The position numbers and the translations under genes are program-made. A stretch of 40,618 bases of DNA from Butyrivibrio sp. (GTDB lineage Bacteria; Bacillota; Clostridia; Lachnospirales; Lachnospiraceae), in assembly GCA_024692165.1 (NCBI GenBank), contig JAILMY010000091.1:1-40618 (forward strand). The letters run 5' to 3'. Every line of letters begins with the position of its first letter. Positions within the stretch are counted from its first letter, which is position 1. Under the pieces are notes generated by a model. That model was not told the DNA's origin. It did no database searches and worked only from the letters and a program-made list of their open reading frames with translations. Below are positions 1 through 8,677 of the stretch, piece after piece.

Positions 1-462
1 ATCGTAATAAATGCCGGGTGAACGAACAAGCTGGCTGACGATAACTCGCTCTGCGCCATTGATAACGAAAGTACCTGTCGCTGTCATCAAAGGAAGATCG
101 CCCATGAATATCTCATGCTCTGTGATCTCGTCCTTTTCCTTGTTGTGGAGACGAACTTTAACCTTCAAAGGTGCAGCAAATGTTGCATCTCTCTCCTTGC
201 ACTTCTCAATCGTATTCTTATTCTTGTCGATCTCATCCTCACAAAGCTTGAAATCAACAAATTCCAGACTGAGTTTGCCGCTGTAATCCTCAATTGGAGA
301 GATATCGTCAAAGACTTCTTTCAAGCCTTCGTCAAGAAACCACTGATAAGAGTTCTTCTGTACCTCAATCAGGTTTGGCATCTCCAGGACTTCCTTCTGG
401 CGCTGGAAACTCATACGGATATTCTTACCCGAGCCAGTAGGATGTAATCTGTTTTTTTCCAT
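1..462 (-). CDS. rpoB: RNA polymerase beta subunit, N-terminal part (cut by left window edge)
   Basis: The 154 visible codons encode the start of the beta subunit of RNA polymerase. The conserved stretches are all present: an early [17 protein letters not shown] segment, then [10 protein letters not shown], then [20 protein letters not shown] and [13 protein letters not shown] (external/beta lobe entry). I chose the ATG at 462 because a GGGGTGA ribosome binding site lies 6 nt upstream; a second in-frame ATG at 468 would sit directly on that site. The gene runs off the window at base 1. It has the same direction as the polysaccharide locus but is separated from it by a terminator (665-695) and served by its own promoter (591-620). 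No rplJ/rplL genes precede it here, unlike the usual bacterial order. Confidence 0.97.
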   Translation of the reverse strand, partial: MEKNRLHPTGSGKNIRMSFQRQKEVLEMPNLIEVQKNSYQWFLDEGLKEVFDDISPIEDYSGKLSLEFVDFKLCEDEIDKNKNTIEKCKERDATFAAPLKVKVRLHNKEKDEITEHEIFMGDLPLMTATGTFVINGAERVIVSQLVRSPGIYYD

Positions 463-590
463 TGACATTCACCCCGTTCTTTTATTTTTTGTAATTCCTC
501 TTGCATAAAAGAAGAAGAATTAGTACAATTTAGAAGGTCTCTTAAAAAAGTGCGCAAAAAGACCCACTGCACCACAATAGTGCATTATCC

Positions 591-620
591 ATTGTAAGCC
601 TAGCGAAATATATTTGTCAA
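591..620 (-). promoter_or_regulatory. Probable sigma-A promoter for rpoB
   Basis: On the minus strand a perfect TTGACA (-35, bases 615-620) is followed after 18 nt by TACAAT (-10, bases 591-596). This predicts a leader of about 120 nt before the rpoB start at 462. The leader is otherwise without an ORF. It contains a weak TGCAC/GTGCA inverted repeat near 568-584 but no structure I can name. Confidence 0.7.
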
Positions 621-659
621 GGTGCTAATAAAAGATTTTTACGAGAAATTATTTTCTCC

Positions 660-697
660 TACGCAAAAGTGCTTCGGAAGCTCCGGAGCACTTTTAT
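660..697 (-). terminator. Intrinsic terminator at the end of the polysaccharide locus
   Basis: A 14-bp stem (665-678 paired with 682-695, one G-T wobble) with a 3-nt loop lies just downstream of the stop codon at 712. The arms begin with AAAA and end with TTTT, so the hairpin can act in either direction. It separates the locus from the rpoB promoter. Confidence 0.8.
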
Positions 698-711
698 TAG
701 TTTTAATATAA

Positions 712-2349
712 TCATTCTACTGCATAAACATAGAAGAAATCTTTTTCAAATTCACACTTATTAAGATTAAATCCCTTTTGAGCAAACTCATCAAGAATGC
801 TGTCAGTATCACAGACCTTGTTAATATATAGAACAAAAGAACTGTAATCGCCGGATTTTTCATCTAAGAAATCCGCAAGTTTCTCGCTCTTTACATATGT
901 CCAGTAAGGATGATGCAGACTCATGAACATATCAGGAAGTTCCACATTATACTGTGGTTCAACAACTATCGCCTCTGTATCAGAGTAGCTGTCAATAAAG
1001 TGCTGCTTAACCTGATTCATAGGATACAGATAATAAGGTCTCAGTGACATATTACCTATGGCAGTAAGCACAACCAATGCCGTAAGAATCCCTGCAACTG
1101 CCCACTGATTCTTTATAACCATTTTGCCAATATACCAGAACGCCAAAACCACAAGAATGCTAATTTCCGGAATAATAGCCATCTCATATCTGTCAACAGC
1201 CCAGGGTGATGAGATTGCTGTAAATACATAATAAACAGCGGTGGGAATCAGAATCAACACACCCTTTTCTACATTCTCAGATCCTATTGCTGCAACAAAA
1301 GTCTGTCCCTTCATGTTCTTGTACCTGAACAGTATGATCATAGCCATCACAGCTGCAAAGGATATAAACAGCACCAAACTATTTCCCGCAAACAAAGAGT
1401 TCCTTAAAAGGCTGGCGAATCCCTTAAGCTTCCCCGGAAGTGCCGGAGAAAAAATACTTCCCCTGACCTCATAGGCACTTTCATCAAATAGTACCTGAAA
1501 GATTGAAACCGGCCATATTATCAGGTATATAACAGCCGTCACCACCTGACTCTTTATGTAGGTACCGGCTTTCAAGCCATGCGCTTTCATCCTCATTATA
1601 TTGACTGCAAACAAAGGCAGGATGAACAACGCTGCATAGAACTGAGTAAGCATAGCGATGATCTCAACTACGCATATAGCTCTGAGCTGCTTTTTATTTA
1701 ACTCTCCGTTTTCCTTAAAAAGGTCATAGTTCAGATATAAAAGAAGAGCAAACCACATTGTGAGAATTGCATAGTTTCTTATATATGTGACATTATTGGC
1801 AAAATCGAAGCTCAGTCCATAATACAAAAGGGCAATGACAGCACAAAATCCATCTGAATACTTTTTGCAGATAAGATAAACCAAAAAGCATGTCACAAAA
1901 AGACAGATATAGTTAATCAAAAGCCCTACTTGCATAAGAGGCATATTGATGAAAAACGAGCACACCGTATGGAACAAAAGGTAATACAGCGGCGGATGGG
2001 AATCTGCCATATCGGCCAGAAGCGTTCCAAAGTATCGGAATCTTTTCCCTTCCTTAACGTACATATATTTATAAGCCTCGTCATCAGTAAATCTGGTACC
2101 CTGCAACAGAGATGAATTCTCCCAGTCCTTCATGGTTTCCAATAACTGATAATCATGATCTTTGATTGACTGCAGAAATTCTCCTGCCGTTATATCTATC
2201 ATATTCGCGAAGCTGAAGGTACACTTTTCATCAAAGAAAAAGTCCTCCTTCATCCTTCCAACTCTGATGGCATTTGCAAGTATGATTACCAACGCAAGAG
2301 CCAGCACCACTCTGTGTATCAGAGTTCTGTCATTCCCAAGCTGCTTCAT
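712..2349 (-). CDS. GT-C fold membrane glycosyltransferase (GT39/PMT_2-like)
   Basis: A 545-residue polytopic membrane protein. The N-terminal membrane segment (about residues 10-30) is followed by an acidic FFFDEK pair (D40, E41), the usual place of the catalytic Asp in GT-C enzymes. The DSHPPLYYLL motif at 117-126 is typical of the PMT/GT39 and ArnT-like families. About ten further hydrophobic segments follow, and a C-terminal soluble tail of about 100 residues ends the protein. Such enzymes move a sugar from a polyprenyl-phosphate donor to a glycan, lipid or protein on the outer face of the membrane. It is the last gene of the long operon, 29 nt after the AMP-ligase at 2379, which suggests late decoration of the product. 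Substrate is unknown. Confidence 0.75.
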   Translation of the reverse strand: MKQLGNDRTLIHRVVLALALVIILANAIRVGRMKEDFFFDEKCTFSFANMIDITAGEFLQSIKDHDYQLLETMKDWENSSLLQGTRFTDDEAYKYMYVKEGKRFRYFGTLLADMADSHPPLYYLLFHTVCSFFINMPLMQVGLLINYICLFVTCFLVYLICKKYSDGFCAVIALLYYGLSFDFANNVTYIRNYAILTMWFALLLYLNYDLFKENGELNKKQLRAICVVEIIAMLTQFYAALFILPLFAVNIMRMKAHGLKAGTYIKSQVVTAVIYLIIWPVSIFQVLFDESAYEVRGSIFSPALPGKLKGFASLLRNSLFAGNSLVLFISFAAVMAMIILFRYKNMKGQTFVAAIGSENVEKGVLILIPTAVYYVFTAISSPWAVDRYEMAIIPEISILVVLAFWYIGKMVIKNQWAVAGILTALVVLTAIGNMSLRPYYLYPMNQVKQHFIDSYSDTEAIVVEPQYNVELPDMFMSLHHPYWTYVKSEKLADFLDEKSGDYSSFVLYINKVCDTDSILDEFAQKGFNLNKCEFEKDFFYVYAVE

Positions 2350-2378
2350 TTTTCATATTCTCCCCAACTAATATTCAA

Positions 2379-3788
2379 TTATCTCTTAATCTTACCAAGC
2401 TGTGTCTTCTCAAACTCCTGATCGCGGAAGTCTACCTTATAGATCTTCTTATAGATAGGCAGCTCCTTGTTGAGCTCAGTAACGAACTGCTTAATCTCCT
2501 CCTGATCAGCAGCATCACAGTATACACCTGCATGGATTCTGTCATCCTGCTCGTAAACCAGGCACTCTTTTACCTTAGGATTCTCATAGAGCTTCTTCTC
2601 AAGCTCCTCAGGGCTGACATTCTCGCCGCTTGAAAGGATGATAAGATTCTTCTTTCTTCCTGTGATGTAAAGGAATCCGTCATCTGCAAGATAGCCAAGA
2701 TCTCCGGTGTGAAGGAGGCCATCCTCGAGAACCTCTGCTGTTCCCTCAGGATCCTTGTAGTAACCAAGCATAACACCGTAATAACGAACGCAGATCTCCC
2801 CGTCAATAAAGGAAACTTCGCAGCCATCAACAGGACGACCAACTGATTCAAGGTGATTGATAACATCGAAATTACATGTGATGTTTCCGCAGGTCTCTGT
2901 CATTCCGTAGTACTGACCAAAGCCGATACCATTATCAAGGAATGTCTGGATAACACCAACCTCTGGCTTAGCACCGCCTGTAAGAGCAAGCTTAAGACCG
3001 CCAAGACGGGAAATATTGCCCTTCTTGATGCAGGTCTGCCAAAGCTTAAGGATACCGGGAGTAACAAGACCAACATCAATCTGCTCACCCTCAAGATCTG
3101 AAAGAACATTCTTAGAATCTGCGCTGAGGTATGTTGTAGCCTTCTGCTCAATTCTATAGAGCCATCCGTTGATTCCGGCGATGTGATAGAATGGGAAAAT
3201 ATTGTAAATTCTGGAGCCTGATGATGCCTTCTTATCTTCTGAATAGTCGTCATTATGACCTTCTACTGTGAAACCAAGAAGATTACCTACTGAAAGCATA
3301 ACACCCTTTGAAAGGCTCGTTGTTCCTGATGTAAATACAATAAGTGCAAGGTTATTCTTCTCATCATCAGTGAAATCCTTAAGTTCAAGGCTTCCGTTGC
3401 CCTCTTTAAGCATCTCTGCCTTATCAGCGATCTTAAAGTCTCCCACTGCCTTGTCTTTATACTTCTCTTCTACAATGAATCCGTCCAAATCTGAACGATA
3501 GATTGCAGCCTGAATATTCTCAGGGGTCTCAAGGAAGTTTACAGGAATAAGTACGCCTCTGCTGAAAAGAATAGCTCCGAGAAGAATTGTGTACTCATAG
3601 TTACTATCTGCCATGATACCGATATGTTTGCCTGTAAGATCTCCAAAGGTATTCTGCAGATTATATGCACATGCCTTGATCTTATGCAGGTACTGTCTGT
3701 AAGTTACCTCGTAGCTGCTTTCACCATCAAGATTTTTGAATGCAGGAGCGTCGCCATAGCTCTCCATCATTTTTATTAGCTCTACCAT
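2379..3788 (-). CDS. AMP-forming acyl/aminoacyl ligase (ANL superfamily), copy 2
   Basis: A 469-residue adenylate-forming enzyme. It has the phosphate-binding loop FTSGTTSLSKGV (152-163), the YYGMTE motif (293-298), TGD (361-363), the hinge region GRKKNLIILSSGENVSP (377-393) and a C-terminal GKIKR whose Lys466 matches the usual A10 catalytic lysine. Such proteins activate a carboxylic acid with ATP and load it on CoA or a carrier-protein thiol. It is clearly paralogous to the ligase at 4998-6425. Both share the SGTTSLSKGVMLSVGN block and the hinge. With the carrier protein at 7254 in the same operon, loading of that carrier is the simplest role. The acid substrate cannot be read from the sequence. 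A GGAGG site lies 13 nt before the chosen ATG. Confidence 0.9.
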   Translation of the reverse strand: MVELIKMMESYGDAPAFKNLDGESSYEVTYRQYLHKIKACAYNLQNTFGDLTGKHIGIMADSNYEYTILLGAILFSRGVLIPVNFLETPENIQAAIYRSDLDGFIVEEKYKDKAVGDFKIADKAEMLKEGNGSLELKDFTDDEKNNLALIVFTSGTTSLSKGVMLSVGNLLGFTVEGHNDDYSEDKKASSGSRIYNIFPFYHIAGINGWLYRIEQKATTYLSADSKNVLSDLEGEQIDVGLVTPGILKLWQTCIKKGNISRLGGLKLALTGGAKPEVGVIQTFLDNGIGFGQYYGMTETCGNITCNFDVINHLESVGRPVDGCEVSFIDGEICVRYYGVMLGYYKDPEGTAEVLEDGLLHTGDLGYLADDGFLYITGRKKNLIILSSGENVSPEELEKKLYENPKVKECLVYEQDDRIHAGVYCDAADQEEIKQFVTELNKELPIYKKIYKVDFRDQEFEKTQLGKIKR

Positions 3789-3840
3789 TAAAAACTAAAT
3801 TTCCTCCATAACACATTCACACATTACTACGCCAAAAACA

Positions 3841-4965
3841 TTACTTATAATACTCTTTATACCACTCAGCAAACTTTCTAAGTCCATCTCTGAGAGGAGT
3901 GGAAGGCTTGAATCCGAAGTCGTTTGAAAGCGGAGTTACATCAGCATATGTAACCTCAACATCACCGGGCTGCATTGGAACAAGCTCCTTGTGTGCTTCA
4001 AAATCGTAGTCCTCAGGAAGCACTCCTGCTCTTATAAGCTCCTGCTGGAGAATATCTACGAAGTCAAGAAGATTTACAGGATCGTTATTACCGATGTTGT
4101 AAACCATGTACTTAACACCGTTCTCGTTCTCAGCAGGCGCAACCTGCATTACGTTTACAATACCCTCAACGATGTCGTCTACAAATGTGAAGTCACGCTT
4201 GCAGTTACCATAGTTGAAGATCTTGATTCCCTCGCCCTTAACAAGCTTGTTTGTGAAACCAAAGTAAGCCATGTCCGGTCTTCCAGCAGGGCCATAAACC
4301 GTAAAGAATCTAAGACCTGTACTGGGAATACCGTAAATCTTTGAATAAGAGTGAGCAAGAAGTTCATTGCTCTTCTTGGTTGCAGCATAAAGAGATACAG
4401 GATTATCTACCTTATCATCTGTGCTGAACGGAATCTTCTTGTTAGCACCGTAAACACTTGAGCTTGAAGCATAAACAAGGTGCTCAACACCCTGATAGCT
4501 ATCGGACTTAGCATCATATGAATGTCTGCAAGCCTCAAGAATGTTGCAAAAGCCGATAAGGTTTGACTCCACATAAGCATATGGGTTGTCTATTGAGTAA
4601 CGAACCCCGGCCTGAGCAGCAAGGTTAACAACAACTTCAGGCTTAAATTCTGCAAATATCTTGTCGATCAGTTCCTTGTCTGCAAGGTTTCCCTTAACAA
4701 AAGAGAGCTTCTCTTCCCCTGAAAGGGTGTCAGGTAAACCGTACTCCCCGAGTTTCTTACCTGAAAGTTCCAGCATTCCTGCAATCTTCTTAAGTCTGTC
4801 TACCTTGATTCCCACATCATAGTAATCATTCATACTATCGAGGCCAAGAATCTTTATATTTGAATACTCTCTTAAGAGTTCCATGCAGAGATTTGATCCG
4901 ATAAATCCGCCCGCACCTGTTATGAGCACTCTTTTTCCACTAAGATTGATATTCTTTTCCAGCAT
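3841..4965 (-). CDS. NAD-dependent sugar-nucleotide epimerase, UDP-glucuronate 4-epimerase-like
   Basis: An extended short-chain dehydrogenase/reductase. The Rossmann GAGGFIG motif lies at 17-23, the SSSSVYG block follows, and the catalytic pair is Y193xxxK197. MNDYYDV near the N-terminus and GRPDMAYFGFT and CKRDFTFVDDIVEGIV further on are characteristic of the UDP-glucuronate 4-epimerase (CapI/LspL) group, so UDP-galacturonate is the expected product. At 374 residues it is slightly longer than usual, owing to an insert around 65-90. I chose the ATG at 4965 because AAGGAGGG sits 9 nt upstream; a longer frame opens with TTG at 4992. It lies between two paralogous AMP ligases and supplies an acidic sugar for the repeat unit. 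Confidence 0.88.
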   Translation of the reverse strand: MLEKNINLSGKRVLITGAGGFIGSNLCMELLREYSNIKILGLDSMNDYYDVGIKVDRLKKIAGMLELSGKKLGEYGLPDTLSGEEKLSFVKGNLADKELIDKIFAEFKPEVVVNLAAQAGVRYSIDNPYAYVESNLIGFCNILEACRHSYDAKSDSYQGVEHLVYASSSSVYGANKKIPFSTDDKVDNPVSLYAATKKSNELLAHSYSKIYGIPSTGLRFFTVYGPAGRPDMAYFGFTNKLVKGEGIKIFNYGNCKRDFTFVDDIVEGIVNVMQVAPAENENGVKYMVYNIGNNDPVNLLDFVDILQQELIRAGVLPEDYDFEAHKELVPMQPGDVEVTYADVTPLSNDFGFKPSTPLRDGLRKFAEWYKEYYK

Positions 4966-4997
4966 TACTATTTTTCCCTCCTTCATCGCCAAATGAT

Positions 4998-6425
4998 TTA
5001 TTTAAGTATTTCTGTGCTTCTCTTAATCTTTCCTGTTGCTGTCTTTTCAAACTCTTTATCTCTGAACTCTACTCCATAGATTCTCTTGTAAAGAGGAAGC
5101 TTCTTATTGAGCTCTGCTACATGCTCCTTGATTTCTTCCTGAGCAGATTCATCGCAGAACACTGCAACGTTAATTCTGTCATTTTTCTCAAATGCAATAC
5201 ATTCCTTAACGTTTACATTGGCATACATATATTTCTCAAGCTCTTCAGGACTTACATTCTCGCCACTAGAAAGAATGATCAGATTCTTCTTACGGCCTGT
5301 GATGTAGAGGTAGCCCTCTTCATCAAGATAGCCAAGGTCACCGGTAAAGATCATTCCGTCTCTGAGGATTTCTTTTGTCTCTTCCTCATTCTTGTAGTAG
5401 CCCATCATGTTGCCCCAGTAGTTGATACCGATCTCTCCGTCGAAGATCTTGATCTCAGCATCATCATAAGGACGTCCTACAGATGCCATGTGGTGCTCCA
5501 TATCGAAGTTGAATGTAGCATTTCCGCCTGTCTCTGTCATGCCATAGTACTGACCAAAGGCAATACCGTGGGAAGTGATCTCCTTAACATCTTCAACGCT
5601 TACAGGTGCACCGGCAGTGCAAAGAATCTTAACATTACCCAGCTTATCTATGTGACCTCTTCTGATTGCCTTGAGCCAAAGCTTTAGGGTTCCCGGAAGA
5701 ACACATGCGTAATCAATCTCTTCGCCCACAAGGTCATCAAGGATATTCTCCGGATGTACACTCTGATAGAAAGTGCATGCATGCTCTGACCATGTAATAA
5801 GAGCCAGGAGTCCTCCAATGTGATAGAACGGGAAGTTTGTATAAATAGGCATTCCCGGATATGGCTCAAAGCCATTTGAATATCCCTTAGGAAGAGCTAT
5901 CTTCTCGCCTCCGAAAATATTACCGACAGAGAGCATAACTCCCTTTGAAAGACTGGTTGTTCCTGAAGTATATACGATCATCATAAGGTTGCCGGCCTCT
6001 TCATCAGAAAAGTCCTTGAGATCCTTTGCCTGAACCTCTCCCTTAAGTGCAATATCAAATCCGTAGGTTTTTACGTCTGATAAGAAGCTGAATTTCTCAA
6101 GATCATCTGCTATAAGATACTCAGCATCTGAATTTTTAACTGCGAATTTGAGATTATCCTCAAGTTCACGGAAATTAAGCGGAATAAAAACCGCTCTGCT
6201 AAACATAAGCGCAATGGCAATAACAACATACTCATAGCTGCCACCGCCGATAAGTGCAATGTGCTTGCCCTCCAAAGGACCCATGAGATTCTCTAATCTT
6301 GTAGCACACTCTTTGATATCTCTAATGTACTTTTCAAAAGTGATATTATATGAATTCTCGCCATCCAGAAATCTGAATGCATTAACATTCTTCTCCTGTT
6401 CCAGTGTTTCTAAATACTTAAACAT
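4998..6425 (-). CDS. AMP-forming acyl/aminoacyl ligase (ANL superfamily), copy 1
   Basis: A 475-residue adenylate-forming enzyme with the loop YTSGTTSLSKGV (152-163), a YYGMTE motif, TGDLGYLDEEGYLYITGRKK across the hinge, and a C-terminal KTATGKIKR holding the A10-type lysine. It is a full-length paralog of the ligase at 2379-3788. The two differ most in the middle third, where the substrate pocket lies, so they may activate different acids. An AAGGAG site precedes the ATG. It follows the WbqC-family gene by 54 nt and is 32 nt from the epimerase start. Its length is close to D-alanine:carrier ligases (DltA), but nothing specific assigns D-alanine. Confidence 0.9.
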   Translation of the reverse strand: MFKYLETLEQEKNVNAFRFLDGENSYNITFEKYIRDIKECATRLENLMGPLEGKHIALIGGGSYEYVVIAIALMFSRAVFIPLNFRELEDNLKFAVKNSDAEYLIADDLEKFSFLSDVKTYGFDIALKGEVQAKDLKDFSDEEAGNLMMIVYTSGTTSLSKGVMLSVGNIFGGEKIALPKGYSNGFEPYPGMPIYTNFPFYHIGGLLALITWSEHACTFYQSVHPENILDDLVGEEIDYACVLPGTLKLWLKAIRRGHIDKLGNVKILCTAGAPVSVEDVKEITSHGIAFGQYYGMTETGGNATFNFDMEHHMASVGRPYDDAEIKIFDGEIGINYWGNMMGYYKNEEETKEILRDGMIFTGDLGYLDEEGYLYITGRKKNLIILSSGENVSPEELEKYMYANVNVKECIAFEKNDRINVAVFCDESAQEEIKEHVAELNKKLPLYKRIYGVEFRDKEFEKTATGKIKRSTEILK

Positions 6426-6479
6426 GTAACTTATATCTCCTTACTAATCATATTCATCGCATTTTTTACTATATTCATG

Positions 6480-7232
6480 TTATTCCGCAGGTACATCTTC
6501 CGGATACTCATAGCCATCAATTAAAGTATAGGCTCCAAGTAACTCTTTTATCTGTTCCGGAGAGCAGTACATCATAACATCGATAATTGACAGATTGGGC
6601 ACGAAATCATCCCTGTTCTGCTTGTATTCAATATCCTCATTGGTATGGATAAACTTTAATACAACTCCGTTTTCTCTGAAGAAATTCTGGAAATAGAGCT
6701 TTGTGCCGCCAATTGCATTGATATACTCATCAGCATTTCTTTTCCGACAGTAAGCCAGTACAAGATTTTCTCTTCTGTACTCACCATCAAGAGGAACATC
6801 TATTGATGTTCTGTAAATCGGAGTTTCAATTCCAAGCTTCTTAGCTGTAAGACGATTGGCATTATCAAGGAAAGCCGCAAGATTACGGCCTTCCTCCTTA
6901 AGTCCGAACTCAAGAACCTCTTTTACATGCTCATAGACATCCTCAAAGTTAGGTGCCTTGGCATAGGAGCTCTTAAGTGTTGCCAAAAGCTTCTCTACTG
7001 TTGCCTCGTCAATTCCTGTCTCATGCTCACAGATAAGCTTGTTCTGCGAAGCCTTTCTTACCGGGAAGCCAAAGTTAAAAGGCTCTCCGTTAACAAGAAT
7101 TTTGTTTCTGTTGATGTAGCCATTCTTCATGTAATTGACATCATCAACAATCAAATATTCATCTACCGCGTACATAAGCTGCCAATACCCAATATATGGG
7201 AAAAAATATGGCTGCATAATTCCTATTACCAT
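6480..7232 (-). CDS. WbqC family protein
   Basis: A 250-residue soluble protein with the family's N-terminal signature: IMQPYFFPYIGYWQLMYAVD (5-24), then the VDDVNYMKNGYINRN block. It has no signal peptide or membrane segment. WbqC-like genes occur in O-antigen and capsule clusters. Their biochemical role is not firmly established, though transfer of an activated acyl or aminoacyl group to an amino sugar has been proposed. Here it sits directly between a carrier protein (21 nt away) and an AMP ligase (54 nt away), with an aminotransferase in the same operon, which favours that idea. GAGG lies 8 nt before the ATG. Confidence 0.85.
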   Translation of the reverse strand: MVIGIMQPYFFPYIGYWQLMYAVDEYLIVDDVNYMKNGYINRNKILVNGEPFNFGFPVRKASQNKLICEHETGIDEATVEKLLATLKSSYAKAPNFEDVYEHVKEVLEFGLKEEGRNLAAFLDNANRLTAKKLGIETPIYRTSIDVPLDGEYRRENLVLAYCRKRNADEYINAIGGTKLYFQNFFRENGVVLKFIHTNEDIEYKQNRDDFVPNLSIIDVMMYCSPEQIKELLGAYTLIDGYEYPEDVPAE

Positions 7233-7253
7233 GCTAAACCTCGCAAAATTCTA

Positions 7254-7484
7254 TCAAAGTGAATCAACGTATTTTACAAGATCACTAATGTTCTCGATAG
7301 AAAGCAGCTCTTTTTCACTCATCTTAATAGAAAAAGCCTTCTCAATCTTGGAAATGATTGACATAATCTCCAGTGATGAAAGATCAAGATCATCAATAAG
7401 GTTGCTCTCCTCCTGGATATCCTCCTCAGGAATATCTGCTACATCTTCGATAATTGCTACAATTTTCTTAAATGTCTCGCTCAT
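7254..7484 (-). CDS. Acyl carrier protein (phosphopantetheine-binding)
   Basis: A 76-residue acidic four-helix carrier protein. The attachment motif reads LDLSSLEIM (33-41); Ser37 aligns with the phosphopantetheinylated serine of the usual DSL motif, and the preceding Asp is replaced by Ser36. That variant is found in carrier proteins of specialised pathways, whereas housekeeping fatty-acid AcpP normally keeps DSL. A strong GGAGGTG site precedes the ATG. It lies 20 nt after the acyltransferase-3 gene and 21 nt before the WbqC gene, so it most likely carries an acyl or aminoacyl group for polysaccharide modification. It needs a phosphopantetheinyl transferase, which is not in the window. Confidence 0.92.
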   Translation of the reverse strand: MSETFKKIVAIIEDVADIPEEDIQEESNLIDDLDLSSLEIMSIISKIEKAFSIKMSEKELLSIENISDLVKYVDSL

Positions 7485-7504
7485 TTTTCACCTCCATAAA
7501 ATAA

Positions 7505-8635
7505 TCAGTTGTTAGTTTCTTTTTTCTTGGCAATAAAGTCTTTAACCTGGACAAATCCAAAGGTTCCTACCATAACTATTGCAAATCTGGCTGCGAATAC
7601 CAGCCAACATGCCACCCGGCGGTTACCCTGCCAATTATTGATTAAGTCATACTGAACATATACGCCCATTGACATCATCTCTATTGCATGAATGCACAAA
7701 ACATACAATGACAGTCTTCCGATCTTACGAATAAACTCACTGATCTTGCCCTTGAATCTGTTCAGATAAAGAAACAGATAAACAGAAACACAAGAGAACA
7801 ATCCACCGACTACAATTGAAACAGGGCCCCAGGAATAAGCATTTAGTGCCATATTAAACTCACCGGCAAAGGCCTTCATAATAAAACTTGAAACAACAAT
7901 AGTCAAAACCACAATTGCTCTAAGGGCAGGATTTTTGCCTGAAGTAAAGATCTTATACTTCTTGGCCATATATCCCAGACAAAGGAAAAGAACTGCGACA
8001 AGGCCCTGTGAAATAGCCCAGGGAATTGGGCTGCCAAGGCTAAGTAACCAGCCAATAAGGGAAACTGCTGAAGCAGCAATAAGAAGTTTGATTCCCTCAA
8101 AACGATTAAGCAGCTCGTTAAATATAACATTTCCTATAAATAATGCAAGTAAAAACCAGACAGGGCCGCAAACACCGAGGTGTATACCAAAGTAGTTTGT
8201 TTCTGTCGAAAATCCAAAAAGAAAACTTAAAAAGAGTTTAAGAGTCTGAACTGTAGTCTCACGTCCTCCTGGCCTGAAGAGCAGGAAATAAATAACAAAA
8301 TGCATCACACACGTAACACACATTGTGATCAAATAAGGGATGATAAGCGTCTTAAACTGCTTATCAACGGTCTTTTTGAAGGTAGTCTTTCTGAATCCGT
8401 AACCGCTGATCACAAAAAGCACCGGCATGGAAGCTTCACCAAAGGCCATAAACAAAAGGATCAAAAACAATACAACCGGATTCTGAGCAGTTGCAGAATC
8501 CTCAGTATTAATATATGTGTACAACACATCAAACAATCCATAGGTATGAGCCATGATCATAAGGATCATCATCACACCCTTTAGCAGATCAAACATACCC
8601 AAAGTATTTTTGATCGCATACTTACTTCTCTCCAT
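7505..8635 (-). CDS. Acyltransferase family 3 (OafA/Oac-like) membrane protein
   Basis: A 376-residue protein with about ten membrane segments. The N-terminus carries the family's basic-X10-His pattern, with Lys19 and His30 in FDLLKGVMMILMIMAH; lysine replaces the more common arginine. The FVISGYGFRK block around residue 80 also fits. These proteins move acetyl or other acyl groups across or at the membrane onto surface sugars. The gene sits immediately before the carrier protein, so carrier-bound acyl groups are a possible donor; acetyl-CoA is the usual donor in the family. The protein ends in a lysine-rich cytoplasmic tail. Confidence 0.85.
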   Translation of the reverse strand: MERSKYAIKNTLGMFDLLKGVMMILMIMAHTYGLFDVLYTYINTEDSATAQNPVVLFLILLFMAFGEASMPVLFVISGYGFRKTTFKKTVDKQFKTLIIPYLITMCVTCVMHFVIYFLLFRPGGRETTVQTLKLFLSFLFGFSTETNYFGIHLGVCGPVWFLLALFIGNVIFNELLNRFEGIKLLIAASAVSLIGWLLSLGSPIPWAISQGLVAVLFLCLGYMAKKYKIFTSGKNPALRAIVVLTIVVSSFIMKAFAGEFNMALNAYSWGPVSIVVGGLFSCVSVYLFLYLNRFKGKISEFIRKIGRLSLYVLCIHAIEMMSMGVYVQYDLINNWQGNRRVACWLVFAARFAIVMVGTFGFVQVKDFIAKKKETNN

Positions 8636-8677
8636 CTTTTTTATATTCCTTCCCTACTATAAGCAATTAAATCATTA

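Noticed and set aside
5121-5687. Plus-strand frame of 188 codons
   Set aside because: Lies wholly inside the well-supported AMP-ligase gene on the other strand; its Cys/Leu-rich product resembles no family.
2379-8635. A dlt (teichoic acid D-alanylation) operon
   Set aside because: Ligase and carrier are present, but there is no DltB next to them, the MBOAT/SGNH pair is about 17 kb away in another unit, there are two ligases, and WbqC plus an aminotransferase are not part of dlt.
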